Positions 19,038-28,823 of a DNA stretch of 64,000 nt are shown here, one piece after another. The stretch comes from Hyphomicrobiaceae bacterium. Lineage in GTDB: Bacteria; Pseudomonadota; Alphaproteobacteria; Rhizobiales; Hyphomicrobiaceae. The notes under the pieces were generated by a model. The model had not been told where the DNA came from, made no database searches, and worked only from the letters and a program-made list of their open reading frames with translations. The DNA lies in contig JALHMB010000013.1 in the NCBI GenBank assembly GCA_022844275.1, positions 1 through 64,000 of the forward strand, read 5' to 3'. Made by a program: the position numbers and the translations under genes. Numbering within the stretch: position 1 is the first letter of the stretch; every line of letters starts with the position of its first letter.

Positions 19038-19267
19038 CGTGCGGCGGCGCAAATCGACATGAAAGGTGACTTTGCAGATCGGCGCGCATTGCGACCCCAA
19101 GTCAGGAACCCGGCGCTATCCTCGCGCCCAGCCGGCGCTCGGCTCGCCGCGCTCCTCGCAGCCGACAAGGCACCTGCCGATTATCCTCGCAACACCGCGG
19201 CCGCTCGCGCTCTCCGGGTGACGTCGGCACTGGTTGCGGTAGGGCCGTACGCGCGCCGGAGAACGCA

Positions 19268-20374
19268 TTGACCGATTACCTGATGCTCGCTGCAGGGCTT
19301 TTGCTGCTGATTGGTGGAGCTGAGCTTCTCGTGCGTGGCGCCTCGAGGCTCGCCCTTACCTTTGGTGTTTCCCCCCTCGTGGTCGGACTGACCGTGGTCG
19401 CCTTCGGGACCAGCTCACCGGAGGTGGCGGTGTCGGTGCAATCAGCGTTGCAGGGCCAGGCCGAAATTGCGGTTGGAAACGTGATCGGCAGCAACATCTT
19501 CAACGTTCTGCTGATTCTCGGCATATCCGCCTTGATCGTGCCTTTGATCGTCAATCAACAGCTGATCCGGCAAGAGGTCCCAATCATGGTCGGCACCTCG
19601 TTGCTGTTGCCTGCGCTGGCCTGGGATGGCGGCTTGTCGCGCATCGACGGACTGATCCTGACCGGCTGCCTGGGCATCTACACGGCCTTTCTTATCATCC
19701 AAAGCCGCCGTGCGAACCGGACCCCTCCAGCGCTTGCGCCGGCGGCCGGCGACGCCCACCGGGGTTGGCACGCCAAGCTTGCGGCCCAATTCGGACTGAT
19801 CGTCGCCGGCCTGGCTCTGTTGGTACTGGGCGCAAACAGCCTCGTTGCAGCGGCCGTCGCGATTGCCAAGGCCCTCGGCGTCAGCGAAATGGTCGTCGGC
19901 CTCACCATCGTTGCGGCAGGTACGTCCCTGCCTGAGGTTGCGACCTCGCTCGTGGCTGCGATCCGCGGGCAGCGTGATATTGCCGTCGGCAACGTCGTCG
20001 GCAGCAACATCTTCAACATCCTGGGCGTGCTCGGCCTGTCCGCGGTCGTAGCCCCTGGCGGCCTGATCGTGGCACCGGCAATGATGGCATTCGACATACC
20101 GATAATGACGGCCGCGGCAATCGCATGTCTGCCGCTCTTCTTCACGGGCAATCTGATTGCGCGCTGGGAGGGCGGACTGTTTGCTGTGCTCTACGTCGCC
20201 TACACCATGTACGTGGTGCTGGCAGCGCAGCAGCACGATGCGCTGTCGACCTACGGCTTCGTGCTCGGCACGGTCGTTCTGCCGCTGTGCGCATTGACGA
20301 TTGCCATCATCGCCTGGCGTGAGTGGCGTGCCAGGCATCGATCCGGGTATCCAAACATGCGTGACACCGCATAG
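19268..20374 (+). CDS. Ca2+/cation:proton or sodium antiporter, CaCA family (YrbG-like)
   Basis: 368 residues, ten membrane helices in two inverted halves. Both alpha repeats are intact: GTSSPEVAVSVQSA (47-60) with GNVIGSNIFNVL, and GTSLPEVATSLVAA with GNVVGSNIFNIL. These hold the ion-coordinating acidic residues. TTG at 19268 is the likely start, since MTDYLMLAAG is the usual beginning of the family and GGAG lies about seven bases upstream. The protein would exchange Ca2+ (or Na+/K+) across the inner membrane. The opposite strand stays open under its 3' end. Confidence 0.9.
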   Translation: MTDYLMLAAGLLLLIGGAELLVRGASRLALTFGVSPLVVGLTVVAFGTSSPEVAVSVQSALQGQAEIAVGNVIGSNIFNVLLILGISALIVPLIVNQQLIRQEVPIMVGTSLLLPALAWDGGLSRIDGLILTGCLGIYTAFLIIQSRRANRTPPALAPAAGDAHRGWHAKLAAQFGLIVAGLALLVLGANSLVAAAVAIAKALGVSEMVVGLTIVAAGTSLPEVATSLVAAIRGQRDIAVGNVVGSNIFNILGVLGLSAVVAPGGLIVAPAMMAFDIPIMTAAAIACLPLFFTGNLIARWEGGLFAVLYVAYTMYVVLAAQQHDALSTYGFVLGTVVLPLCALTIAIIAWREWRARHRSGYPNMRDTA

Positions 20375-21295
20375 AGCAGGCGGGATCGGTACCGCAATCA
20401 TCGTCGCCGTGGTGGGCCAGCCATCGTCAGCGTGCGGTCGTCGCGCCTTGCGCCACAGGGCCTTGACCGCCACCACGTCTACGGGCGCGGCGGCGAGGAG
20501 GTCCTCCGCGACACTGCCGAGCACAGCATGTGCGATGCCCGATCTGGCATGCGAGCCCACAGCCACAAGGTCCGGCCGGAGAGCGGCGATCTGATCGCGG
20601 ATGACGCGCTGAACCGGGCCTTCCAGTAGGACAGTCTCAAAGCGCGGCGCGGCGTCACCGAGCGCGGCCGCAAGTTGTCGCGCGCTTTCGCCGATGAGCG
20701 CCGATACTCTCGCTCGCTCGTCGCGAGTGAGTTGGTTCTGCGTTTCGTGGCCCAGAAAGGCCGTGAAAGGGCGACGCGTGGCATGAACGAGATGGACTTC
20801 ACCTTTGGGAACGAGACGGGCAGCCATGGCGGCGGCCGCCTGCGCGTGCGTGGAGAGGTCGACTGCCACGAGCGCCCGCAGGTTCGGCCCCTTGACCGCA
20901 TCCTTCACGACGAGCACCGGCAAGCGGCCGTGGCGCAGGACACGCTCGGCCGTCGTCCCCTAAAACAGCTCGCGCGCATCATTGCGATGAATGCCGAGCA
21001 CGATCAGATCGGCGCCGTACTCCTCTGATCGCTGGATGATGCCTGCGCAGTCAAGCCCGCGAATCACCTGTTGCGCGAACTTCGCCGACCTTCCAGGGGG
21101 CAATGCGTTCATCTGCTGGGCGATAGCGGCTCTTGCGGCTGCTTCGTGTTGCAGAGTAATGCCTTCGATGAGAGTTTCGTCGACGATGTGAATGATCTCC
21201 AGCTCCGCCTCGAACTCATCGGCTATCGCAATCGCGCGGTGCAGCGCGCGCTCGCAACGTTCGGAGAGATCGGTCGCCATCAGAACTTTCTTCAT
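20375..21295 (-). pseudogene. Tandem UspA protein interrupted by an in-frame TAG
   Basis: ATG at 21295 follows a strong GGAGG. The first domain begins MKKVLMATDLSERCERALHR and runs to LIVLGIHRNDARELF. TAG at 20960-20962 then interrupts the same frame, which continues GTTAERVLRHGRLPVLVVKD into a second UspA domain with GSHARSGIAHAVLGS and PVDVVAVKAL. The paralogue at 57816 reads DTFRGTTVERVV across the same point, so the amber codon replaces one residue. There is no stop where the second domain should end near 20370, and the frame runs on antisense to the exchanger gene. It is probably inactive, or makes a single-domain product. Confidence 0.8.
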
Positions 21296-22080
21296 TGCGG
21301 ACCTCCAGCGGCCAGGGACAGGGCTTGGACGCCTGCGTTGCAGGCTTGGCTTGATTGCACGGCGCTCCGATCGAATGGTCAACCTACGCATAAGTCAAGC
21401 GTTGCGAACGCGAACCGCCACAGCCGGGCGAGATCGAGCCGCGCTCGCCCCGCGCTCGCGCGAGCCGCATCCCGCGGCACGCCCGAAGCATGCGTATCTC
21501 ACGGACCAGGGCTGCAGCTTGCCCGCTCCTGTGGATTAGATATCAGCGCAGGCTGCAGGCGAGCGCCAAGAGCCGACTTCCCGGCCCAAGAGCACACCTG
21601 GGCCGGTGTCGCGCGGCGATGGTGGCATGCATCGGCAGCGCAGAGACGAACTCGCTCTCGATGCGCTCTTGGAGGGCGGCGCGAGCGGCGCTGGTCGCAC
21701 CTCGAGTATGGAGCCCGCCTGTTGCCGGGTGGCATGGCGTTCCGGACGATGCTCTACTGCGCGTTGCAGCAATCGGCAGTGCTCAGCGATCAGGCAAGAG
21801 CGCATTGATCGACGGGGCCGGCGAGATGACGGAAGGCAGGCGAGCACGCGGGAGAATACCGTCATTCGAGACCTGCCAACGAGTCCGCAGTCTCGCGACC
21901 GTTGCATCCTGGCAACTCGACAAGATGAGGGCCTCGAGGTTCGTTGTCGTCCGAAGTGCGCTTGTCGGTCTCCCCGGGTGTTGCCCGCGCTGGCCCGTCG
22001 TGGTTCGCGGGCGATCGCACCGGATACCGCGCCTGCCGTTTGTCCACTCAGCGAGTTGAACACGTACGCTGGAGCGAGCC
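21296..22080. other. Region without a recognisable gene
   Basis: About 785 bp upstream of both the UspA gene (leftward) and the small membrane protein (rightward). Open frames here are Arg/Ser/Pro-rich with no family features. No FixK/FNR box with both half-sites was seen. Confidence 0.4.
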
Positions 22081-22572
22081 ATGCCTGCGACGCTGTTGGA
22101 ATGGATGGAATTGCTGAGCTACGTCGTTACAGTCTTCGGTCTGCCGCTGGCGATCTACGTATTCCTGGTCGAGCAGCGCAAAGAGCGTCAGGCCGAGGAG
22201 GAGTCCATACACCAGCGCCTGTCCGACGAGTACAATGACTTTCTCAAGCTTGTCATCGACAACTCCGATCTGCAATTGCTGAGCCGTGCCGCAGCGCCGG
22301 CAGGGTTGTCGGAGGAGCAGCAGGAGCGCAAGCAGGCCATGTTCGGCATCCTGGTAGCGCTGTTCGAGCGCGCCTACATCCTCGTCTACGAAGACGACAT
22401 GGACCGGCAGCGCCGCCGGCTCTGGCAAAGCTGGGAGGACTACATGCATGACTGGTGCAAGCGGCGTGACTTCCGAGAGGCACTGCCTCAACTTCTCGAA
22501 GGCGAGGATCCCGATTTCGCGCGCCACATCTTCCGCCTGGCCGGTCTGGGGGCGGAACGAGGCCCCGAGTGA
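22081..22572 (+). CDS. Hypothetical membrane-anchored protein
   Basis: 163 residues. One membrane helix near the N-terminus (about 13-29, YVVTVFGLPLAIYVFLVE) is followed by a charged, helical cytoplasmic domain (QRKERQAEEESIHQRLSDEY, FLKLVIDNSDLQLL). A C-terminal region rich in Trp, Tyr and acidic residues (LWQSWEDYMHDWCKRRDF) ends the protein. This layout recurs in proteins annotated only as hypothetical. I cannot assign a function. It is convergent with the last Mrp-like subunit. Confidence 0.7.
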   Translation: MPATLLEWMELLSYVVTVFGLPLAIYVFLVEQRKERQAEEESIHQRLSDEYNDFLKLVIDNSDLQLLSRAAAPAGLSEEQQERKQAMFGILVALFERAYILVYEDDMDRQRRRLWQSWEDYMHDWCKRRDFREALPQLLEGEDPDFARHIFRLAGLGAERGPE

Positions 22573-22622
22573 ACGTGCGCAAGACCAGCGGATGAGGCTC
22601 GAGGAGTCATCGCGCACGCACG

Positions 22623-24323
22623 TCAACTGATAGCCAGCAGGATGACGGCCGCCACGAGCAGGACGGCAAGACCCGCACGTCGCGCCAGCACAACCTCGGC
22701 CTCGGATAGCACTGCCTCGGCGCGGGATAGCCCCATCCGCAGTGCGAGCCCTGGCCGCGGCGAAAGGAGGTCAGGCTTGGGCAACGCTCGGCGCACAGCC
22801 GACGCGAAGTTCGCTCCTCGCCATGCCCGCAGCAGCAGCAGCAACAGATCGCCCGGCGGCAAGGAGAGCCTGTCGACGCTCCACTGCAGTCTCCGGCCGG
22901 CGAGCGCAAGGGCCAGCCCGAGCCCGATCGGCCATACGGCATTGGCGAGTTCGCCGAACGAGATGCCGAGATCGACGGGCGCTTGTGCGAAAAACCAGAT
23001 CGGCCCAGCACAACCAATGACGAGCAGCCACCACCCGGCCCACATCCCCCAATTCGGAGCATGGGCGCCGGGACTGGACGCATGTCGCGCCAGATACAAA
23101 GTGCGCAGCATCACCAGGGTGGTCGCAGCGGCGGCAAGAGACAGGGGCAACGCCACACTCTTCCAACCTGCCGCGATCACGACGGCCTTCAGCTCCGCTT
23201 TGGCGACGGCGCCGCTGGTGAGCGGAGCACCAGCAAGAGCGAGCGCGGGCAGCACCATGCCGCCCGCGACAGCGCCACGAGCCAGTCTTGACGCCACGCC
23301 AAGCATGCTCACTCCAAGAAACAGGAGAGCTTTGGCGAAGGCATGATGGAAGGCATAGAGTGCGGCGGCGAGCCCGGCTGCAGGAGCAGCTTCCGGGGCC
23401 GACAGTGCGACGCCGAGCAGAACGGTGATGAACCCCATCTGGCTGATGCTGGAATAGGCGAGTGCGGACTTGGGCTCGCGTTGGAGCGCCCCGATCAACG
23501 CGCCGCCAAAAACTGCGGTAAGGCCCAGCATGATCATCGTGTGGCCCCAGCCCGGAGCAGCAGTCCCGAGCGGCAGAAAGCGGAGCCACCCGAGCAATCC
23601 AGCTTTGATCATGGCGCCCGATAAGACCGCGCTCGCCGGGGTGGGGGCGGCCGGATGTGCCAACGGCAACCAGACGTGCAAGGGAACCGCACCGACTTTG
23701 ATGCCGAGTGCTATAAGCGTCGCCGCGATCGCCCAGTCTCGAGTCGGCGCCGCAGTCGACGATGCGATGAAGTCCGAGAAATAAATGCTTCCGGAAAGGT
23801 TCATCCAGAGCACGATGGCCACAAACAGCGCCAACTCGCCGGCAATGACCAGCACGATGTAGACGCGTCCGGCATGGAAGGCATCGGGTGAACGCGTGTG
23901 CACCACCAGCCCGTAAGACGCAAAGCTCATCAGCGCGAAGAAAACGTAGAAGCTGACCGCGTCCTGTGCGAGAACGACGCCGAAATTGCCAGCCATCGCG
24001 GTATTGAAGAAGGCAAAGAAGGTCGCGCGGCGCCTGTCTTCGTGCAGGTACGACCAACCATGAATGCCGGCGGCCAGCCACAACGAGGCCGTGAAAATCA
24101 GAAAGATCCGGCCTGTCTCGTCGAGCCCGACGCGCGTGCCGAGCAGCAGCCAAGGCAGATCGACGGTACCCGTGGGCGCAAACAGGGCGACGAGCAGCGC
24201 CGGCAGTGCGGCGAACGCGACGGCGGCGCGGGGCCACGACCCGACCAGCAGGAGTAGCAGCGCGACGAGTGGCGCCAATGCAGGGCCGAGCCAAAGGGCT
24301 GATCCGAGCAGAAGATCAAGCAT
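22623..24323 (-). CDS. Mrp-like operon: third NuoL/M/N-type proton-conducting subunit (HyfB-like)
   Basis: 566 residues, about 14 membrane helices, Proton_antipo_M type. The TM7 lysine region IKVGAVPLHVWLPLAHPAAP (Lys209) is intact. In TM5 the segment FYVFFALMSFASYGLV has Ala130 where related subunits have a conserved Glu (xWELMSLxS), so half of the usual Glu-Lys proton pair is missing. The C-terminal 100 residues form an extra helix-rich tail. The gene lies 23 bp after the second MrpD-like subunit, the only gap in an otherwise overlapping operon. It probably supplies part of the missing MrpA role (inference). Confidence 0.82.
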   Translation of the reverse strand: MLDLLLGSALWLGPALAPLVALLLLLVGSWPRAAVAFAALPALLVALFAPTGTVDLPWLLLGTRVGLDETGRIFLIFTASLWLAAGIHGWSYLHEDRRRATFFAFFNTAMAGNFGVVLAQDAVSFYVFFALMSFASYGLVVHTRSPDAFHAGRVYIVLVIAGELALFVAIVLWMNLSGSIYFSDFIASSTAAPTRDWAIAATLIALGIKVGAVPLHVWLPLAHPAAPTPASAVLSGAMIKAGLLGWLRFLPLGTAAPGWGHTMIMLGLTAVFGGALIGALQREPKSALAYSSISQMGFITVLLGVALSAPEAAPAAGLAAALYAFHHAFAKALLFLGVSMLGVASRLARGAVAGGMVLPALALAGAPLTSGAVAKAELKAVVIAAGWKSVALPLSLAAAATTLVMLRTLYLARHASSPGAHAPNWGMWAGWWLLVIGCAGPIWFFAQAPVDLGISFGELANAVWPIGLGLALALAGRRLQWSVDRLSLPPGDLLLLLLRAWRGANFASAVRRALPKPDLLSPRPGLALRMGLSRAEAVLSEAEVVLARRAGLAVLLVAAVILLAIS

Positions 24324-24346
24324 CGGCGGGGGCTCGTGCGTGGTGC

Positions 24347-25843
24347 TCAACGGGCATAGCCGAACTCCCGCTGCGAGATCAGCTTGGCCCATTCAAGTGG
24401 ACTGACTGGCGTGTCGGCGAAGAGACCGACACCCAATGCGAACGCAGCGGAGAACAGAACCGGCACCAGCAATGTAGCCTTGGCGTCGAAACCCGTGCCG
24501 TGCTCATGCGGCCAAGGGGCGGTCTGGGGCTGGAACCAGGCGCTGTAGAGAATGGGCAGGAAGTAACAGGCGTTGAGCAGGCTCGAGGCAGCCAGAATAA
24601 CGATGACCCACCACTGGCCGGCCTCGGCGGCGCCGGTGCCGAGATAGATTTTCGTGACAAAGCCGGCAGTGGGTGGCACGCCGATCATGCCGAGCGCACC
24701 GATCGTGAAGGCGGCCATGGTCAACGGCATGCGTCGGCCGACGCCATTCATCTCGTGCACATGATGCACACCGAGCGTCTCGGCGAGGTTGCCGGCGGAC
24801 AGAAACAGGGTGATTTTCATCAGGCCCTGGTTGACCAGGTGCACGAGCGCGCCGATGGTCGACAGGGGCCCAAGCACGGCGACGCCAAGAACTATATAGG
24901 AGACCTGGCTCACGGTCGAGTACGCCAGACGCTTCTTCAGTTCGTCTTGCGCGAGCGCGCGCAAGGACCCGTAGAGAATGGTAAAGGCAGACAGCACGGC
25001 GAGCGGCCCAAGGACACCCAGCGCTTCGGCGAACTCGACGCCGAACACGTCGTAAACGACGCGTATGATGGCGAACGCCCCCGCCTTGACCACCGCAACG
25101 GCATGCAAGAGTGCCGACACCGGCGCAGGCGCTACCATGGCCGCCGGCAGCCAACCGTGCAAAGGAAACAGGGCAGCCTTGACGCCGAAGCCGGCGATGA
25201 GAGCACCAAACAACAAGGTGAGCGATAAGCGTTGGTCGGTGCCCAACTCGCGCAGATAGCCGCCAGCGACGAAATCGTGCGGACCGGCAAGCGCATGACT
25301 CCACGCCACGGCGAACAGCAACACGGCCCCGCCCGCCAACGTGTAGCGAAGGTAGACCCGCCCCGCTGCAAGGGCCTCGCGTGTCCCGCGATGAATGACC
25401 AGTGGGTAGGTGACGAGCGTCAGGATCTCATAGAAGACGAACAGCGTGAACAGATTGCCCGCCAGGGCGATGCCGGTGGTGGCGACGATGCACAGGCTGA
25501 AAAAGCCGAAGAAGCGACTGCGATGCGGGGCGTTCTCGAGATAGCCGACGGCGTAGATCGTGGTCAGCGCCCAAAGCCCGGCCGACAGCGTGAGGAAGAG
25601 AAGGGCTAGGGCATCGGTGATCAATACGATGTCGAGACCCGGCACGATGGCGACGCGCACGCTGTAGTCATAGCCGTTGGCTACGCCCCGCAACATCACT
25701 GCGACCAGCACCAGTTTGACGAACGCGCCGGACAGGTTGAGCGCGGTCCGCAGCGCAACTCGCCAGTCGGCGAGCAAGAAGATGACGATGCCGGTGAGCA
25801 ACGGAGTGCCGACCGCGGCGAGGGGGATCCAAGCGCCCGTCAT
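24347..25843 (-). CDS. mrpD: Mrp-like operon: MrpD-type subunit 2
   Basis: 498 residues, about 14 membrane helices. It has the antiporter-module motifs: TM5 FTLFVFYEILTLVTYPLV with Glu139, TM7 GFGVKAALFPLHGWLPAAM with the lysine, and the later KKRLAYSTVSQVSYIVLG block. It translocates protons or Na+ as part of a multi-subunit antiporter. ATG at 25843 overlaps the upstream TGA by one base (TGATG), showing translational coupling. HxH sequence GVHHVHEMNG precedes a late helix. Confidence 0.85.
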   Translation of the reverse strand: MTGAWIPLAAVGTPLLTGIVIFLLADWRVALRTALNLSGAFVKLVLVAVMLRGVANGYDYSVRVAIVPGLDIVLITDALALLFLTLSAGLWALTTIYAVGYLENAPHRSRFFGFFSLCIVATTGIALAGNLFTLFVFYEILTLVTYPLVIHRGTREALAAGRVYLRYTLAGGAVLLFAVAWSHALAGPHDFVAGGYLRELGTDQRLSLTLLFGALIAGFGVKAALFPLHGWLPAAMVAPAPVSALLHAVAVVKAGAFAIIRVVYDVFGVEFAEALGVLGPLAVLSAFTILYGSLRALAQDELKKRLAYSTVSQVSYIVLGVAVLGPLSTIGALVHLVNQGLMKITLFLSAGNLAETLGVHHVHEMNGVGRRMPLTMAAFTIGALGMIGVPPTAGFVTKIYLGTGAAEAGQWWVIVILAASSLLNACYFLPILYSAWFQPQTAPWPHEHGTGFDAKATLLVPVLFSAAFALGVGLFADTPVSPLEWAKLISQREFGYAR

Positions 25844-27297
25844 CACCCAGCCCCAGCGTTCAAGAGCTCGCTCAACGGCCTGGCAGCGAAGTTCAACCCG
25901 ACGGCGATAAAGGCCAGAACGAGGCTGGTCGCCTCCATGCCCCATGGCGCACGTCCGAAACCTGCAATCGGCGGCTCGAGAAATGCAAACGCGAGGGCGC
26001 GCAAGAGGTAGACGGCGCTGAGCAGCCCACCCAGGACGATGATGGCCGCCCACCACCAGGCTCCGGCCGCGAATGCCGCGGAGATGAGCAGCCACTTGCC
26101 GGCGAAGCCGCCAGACGGTGGCAGGCCGATGAGGCTGATGCCGGACAATGCGAAGGCGACCGCGGTCAACGGCATTCGTGTGCCGATGCCGTTGATGGAG
26201 CGGATTCGATCATGGCCATAGACCGCAAGCACGGAGCCGGCACACATGAACAGGGCGGCCTTTGCCGCGGCGTGCGAAGCTGCCAGAAGCAGCGCACCAG
26301 GCAGCGCCTCTGGTACAGATGCAACCGGGAACAGCATGAACAGGTAGCCGACCTGGGCGACGGTCGAATAGGCGACCATCATCTTGAGGCGCTCCTGCAT
26401 GAGCGCCTGTACGCCGCCCCAGAATACCGCGGCGGCGCCAAGCACACCGAGCAACGTGGCCAAATGCGCCCACGCCAGCCCCGGCAGGACATGCAGCCAC
26501 AGCCGTACTACCAGATAGAAGCCCGTCTTGATAACGAGCGCCGAGAGCGCCGCCGAAACCGGCACAGGCGCGTGACCGTGGGCCGGTGGCAGCCAAAAAT
26601 GCAACGGAAACAACGCGGATTTGGCCAACAGCCCTGCCGTCATCAGTGCCGCGGCAGCGAAGGTGGACGGGTTGGCGTCGATACGGTCGCGCAGCTGCTG
26701 CAGATCGAGCGTGGCGTATCCGGCATAGAGGAGTTCGACGCCGACGATGTAGAGGAGGGAGCCGGCGAGAGCGAGCAGCAGATAGCGAAGGGCGGCGCTG
26801 ATCGCGCTGCCGCCAGCCAGCGCGATCAAGCCGATCCCGGAGAGGCCGATCAACTCCTGGGTGACATAGATGTTGAACAAGTCTGCCGACAGATAGAGGG
26901 CGTTCATTCCCCCCCAAAGCATCAGCCACAAGGGCCAATACAGCCACGCGCGGTCGTGTTTGTCGCTCGGCAGGTCCGCGTGGGTTGGCTTGGGGGCGAA
27001 ATAGCCGGCAGCGCATACGCTGATGCAGGCTCCTACCACGCCTGTGATCGCAACCATCACCGCCGCCAAGCCGTCGACGTAGAGGTCGATGCCGAGTGGC
27101 CTACCCCAGCCACCGACGGCATAGCGAAGCACGCCACTTCTCGACACGGCGAAGGCAAGCGCAATGGATGCTGCCGCGGTGGCGAAAGCCGTTACCACAC
27201 CGACGAGAGCCGCAGCGCGCCGGCCGGAAATCAGTGCAATAACCGCCCCCGCCAGGGGAGCTGCCAGCAGCGCCTCCATCCACGCTGCTGTTGTCAT
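25843..27297 (-). CDS. mrpD: Mrp-like operon: MrpD-type subunit 1
   Basis: 484 residues, about 14 helices, the usual MrpD length. TM5 reads FNIYVTQELIGLSGIGLI with the conserved Glu, and TM7 LLAKSALFPLHFWLPPAHG with the Lys. The block ERLKMMVAYSTVAQVGYLFM is typical. The start overlaps the end of the MrpC-like gene by four bases. It forms part of the membrane proton/Na+ pathway. Confidence 0.87.
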   Translation of the reverse strand: MTTAAWMEALLAAPLAGAVIALISGRRAAALVGVVTAFATAAASIALAFAVSRSGVLRYAVGGWGRPLGIDLYVDGLAAVMVAITGVVGACISVCAAGYFAPKPTHADLPSDKHDRAWLYWPLWLMLWGGMNALYLSADLFNIYVTQELIGLSGIGLIALAGGSAISAALRYLLLALAGSLLYIVGVELLYAGYATLDLQQLRDRIDANPSTFAAAALMTAGLLAKSALFPLHFWLPPAHGHAPVPVSAALSALVIKTGFYLVVRLWLHVLPGLAWAHLATLLGVLGAAAVFWGGVQALMQERLKMMVAYSTVAQVGYLFMLFPVASVPEALPGALLLAASHAAAKAALFMCAGSVLAVYGHDRIRSINGIGTRMPLTAVAFALSGISLIGLPPSGGFAGKWLLISAAFAAGAWWWAAIIVLGGLLSAVYLLRALAFAFLEPPIAGFGRAPWGMEATSLVLAFIAVGLNFAARPLSELLNAGAG

Positions 27298-27599
27298 CCG
27301 AATTCACGGTCCTCTGGCAGACGGGCGCTCCCCTCGTCCGCGAACATGCGGCGAAGAAGGGCCAAGGCCAATGCCGTAACGCAGACCCCGACGACGATGC
27401 CGGTCATCACCAGGGCATGCGGGATCGGATCAGGGGGATCGGGACGGGCGGCAAGAGCAACCAGCATCATGAAGACGCCGCTGCCGACGATGTTCAACGC
27501 AAGGATGCGCCGCAGCACATGGCGCGCTGTAAGGAAGCCGAACAGCGCGATGCACAGCATGGCCACCCCGGCGGATGCGTAGACGATGGGGGTCGTCAT
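27294..27599 (-). CDS. mrpC: Mrp-like operon: MrpC/NuoK-type subunit
   Basis: 101 residues, three membrane helices. FLTARHVLRRILALNIVGSGVFMMLVAL and DPIPHALVMTGIVVGVCVTALALAL match the NuoK-like fold of MrpC, including the PHALV(L/M)TGIV motif. It overlaps both neighbours by four bases. Confidence 0.88.
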   Translation of the reverse strand: MTTPIVYASAGVAMLCIALFGFLTARHVLRRILALNIVGSGVFMMLVALAARPDPPDPIPHALVMTGIVVGVCVTALALALLRRMFADEGSARLPEDREFG

Positions 27600-28531
27600 G
27601 GCGCATCCCTCCCGGCGCCCTCGCGCACGTTACCGACGAACAAGGCGAGCAATATGAGCGCGATTGAGATGGTGGCTGCCGCCTCGACGACCAGGATCAG
27701 CGTTCCGGCATGGCGGCTCGGAAATTCGAGGAACCTGCCGCCGCCGACGACGAGCATCACTCCAATGGCGAGGAAGACGGCGAAGCCGAAGCCGATCACC
27801 AAGCGGATGATGACGTGATTGCCAAGGTAGAACGGGCGCGCAAGGTGCAGAAGAATTCCGCCCGCCGCGAGGACGGCGGCCCCCTGGAACGCCCCACCCG
27901 GGGCGTGCCCACCGGCCCAGAGCAGGTATCCGGCAACGACGACCATGAGTGGCAGGAGGATTCTCACCAAGAGATCGAGAATCGGCCCGGCGGGCTCGGC
28001 AGATGGTTTCGGCTCGGCATCGAGCGTCCAGACGCCGAGCACGGCAAGCATCAGCACGGCGATCTCGAGCAGCGTATCGTGGCTGCGGAAATTGAGCAGC
28101 GAAGCCGTGACAGGATTTGTGACGCCACTGTGCGGCATAGCCGCCATGGCCTCGGCGGACAGTCCGCGCCATCCGGCGGGTAGACTGAGGACCGACCAGA
28201 GCAGAATTGCACCGAGGCAAGCCACGAGAAGCCCGCCGCTCAGGCGCGCCAGGTTCAGCCTCAGAGGTCGTGCCTCGTCAACGGCACCGTGCGCGCCCAG
28301 CCGGCGAAGCGCATCAAGCACCAGGGCGCCTGTGACGCCGGAGCCGATGGCAGCTTCTGCGAGGGCAACGTCCGGAGCCCTGAGGCGTACCCAGGCGAGG
28401 GACAGCAGCAGACCGAAGACGATGAACAGGATGGTCGCTTTGAATAGGTCGCTGAGCGTCAGCAATCTCCAGACGAGAAAGACGAGCAAGACGGCAAGCA
28501 ATATGTCCAGGGCGGCGGCGTCAGCTGTCAT
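27596..28531 (-). CDS. mrpB: Mrp-like operon: fused DUF4040/MrpA C-terminal-MrpB subunit
   Basis: 311 residues. The N-terminal half (about 1-170) resembles the small C-terminal modules of MrpA (DUF4040 and MbhE-like: LSLAWVRLRAPDVALAEAAIGSGVTGAL). The C-terminal half (about 185-305) is an MnhB domain (AGYLLWAGGHAPGGAFQGAAVLA, GNHVIIRLVIGFG). In canonical Mrp systems the first module is the end of a large MrpA; here it is joined to MrpB and the NuoL part is absent. The start at 28531 overlaps the preceding gene by 11 bases. Confidence 0.85.
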   Translation of the reverse strand: MTADAAALDILLAVLLVFLVWRLLTLSDLFKATILFIVFGLLLSLAWVRLRAPDVALAEAAIGSGVTGALVLDALRRLGAHGAVDEARPLRLNLARLSGGLLVACLGAILLWSVLSLPAGWRGLSAEAMAAMPHSGVTNPVTASLLNFRSHDTLLEIAVLMLAVLGVWTLDAEPKPSAEPAGPILDLLVRILLPLMVVVAGYLLWAGGHAPGGAFQGAAVLAAGGILLHLARPFYLGNHVIIRLVIGFGFAVFLAIGVMLVVGGGRFLEFPSRHAGTLILVVEAAATISIALILLALFVGNVREGAGRDAP

Positions 28532-28823
28532 GTCCAGTCTCTCTGCGTGCCTGAAGCGTCGCGTGAGCCACCAGATAACAGGCACAGGAACTTGTGAGAA
28601 GTGCCAAAGCCCACACCAGCAATAGTCTGACGACCTCCATTGGACCACTGGTTTGCAGTGAAAGCCCGAGAACAATCAGGCCCAATCCGACGTTGTCGGC
28701 CTTGGTCAAGGCGTGCAGACGGGTCATGACATCGGGAAGCCGCAAGAGACCAATGCTGCCGGCGATGAAAAAAAGCGTGCCGGCGCCGACGAGAGCCATC
28801 GATAGCCAATCAAGCACCGCCAT
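28521..28823 (-). CDS. mrpG: Mrp-like operon: MrpG subunit
   Basis: 100 residues, three membrane helices. GTLFFIAGSIGLLRLPDVMTRLHALTKADNVG is the MnhG/PhaG signature. ATG at 28823 lies inside the 3' end of the MrpF gene (14-base overlap). Confidence 0.9.
   Translation of the reverse strand: MAVLDWLSMALVGAGTLFFIAGSIGLLRLPDVMTRLHALTKADNVGLGLIVLGLSLQTSGPMEVVRLLLVWALALLTSSCACYLVAHATLQARRETGHDS

Noticed and set aside
19442-20370. Continuation of the UspA frame antisense to the Ca2+ exchanger
   Set aside because: The translation after the UspA domain is Cys/His/Arg-rich and unlike any protein. The exchanger on the other strand is complete, so the open frame is a GC-rich shadow.
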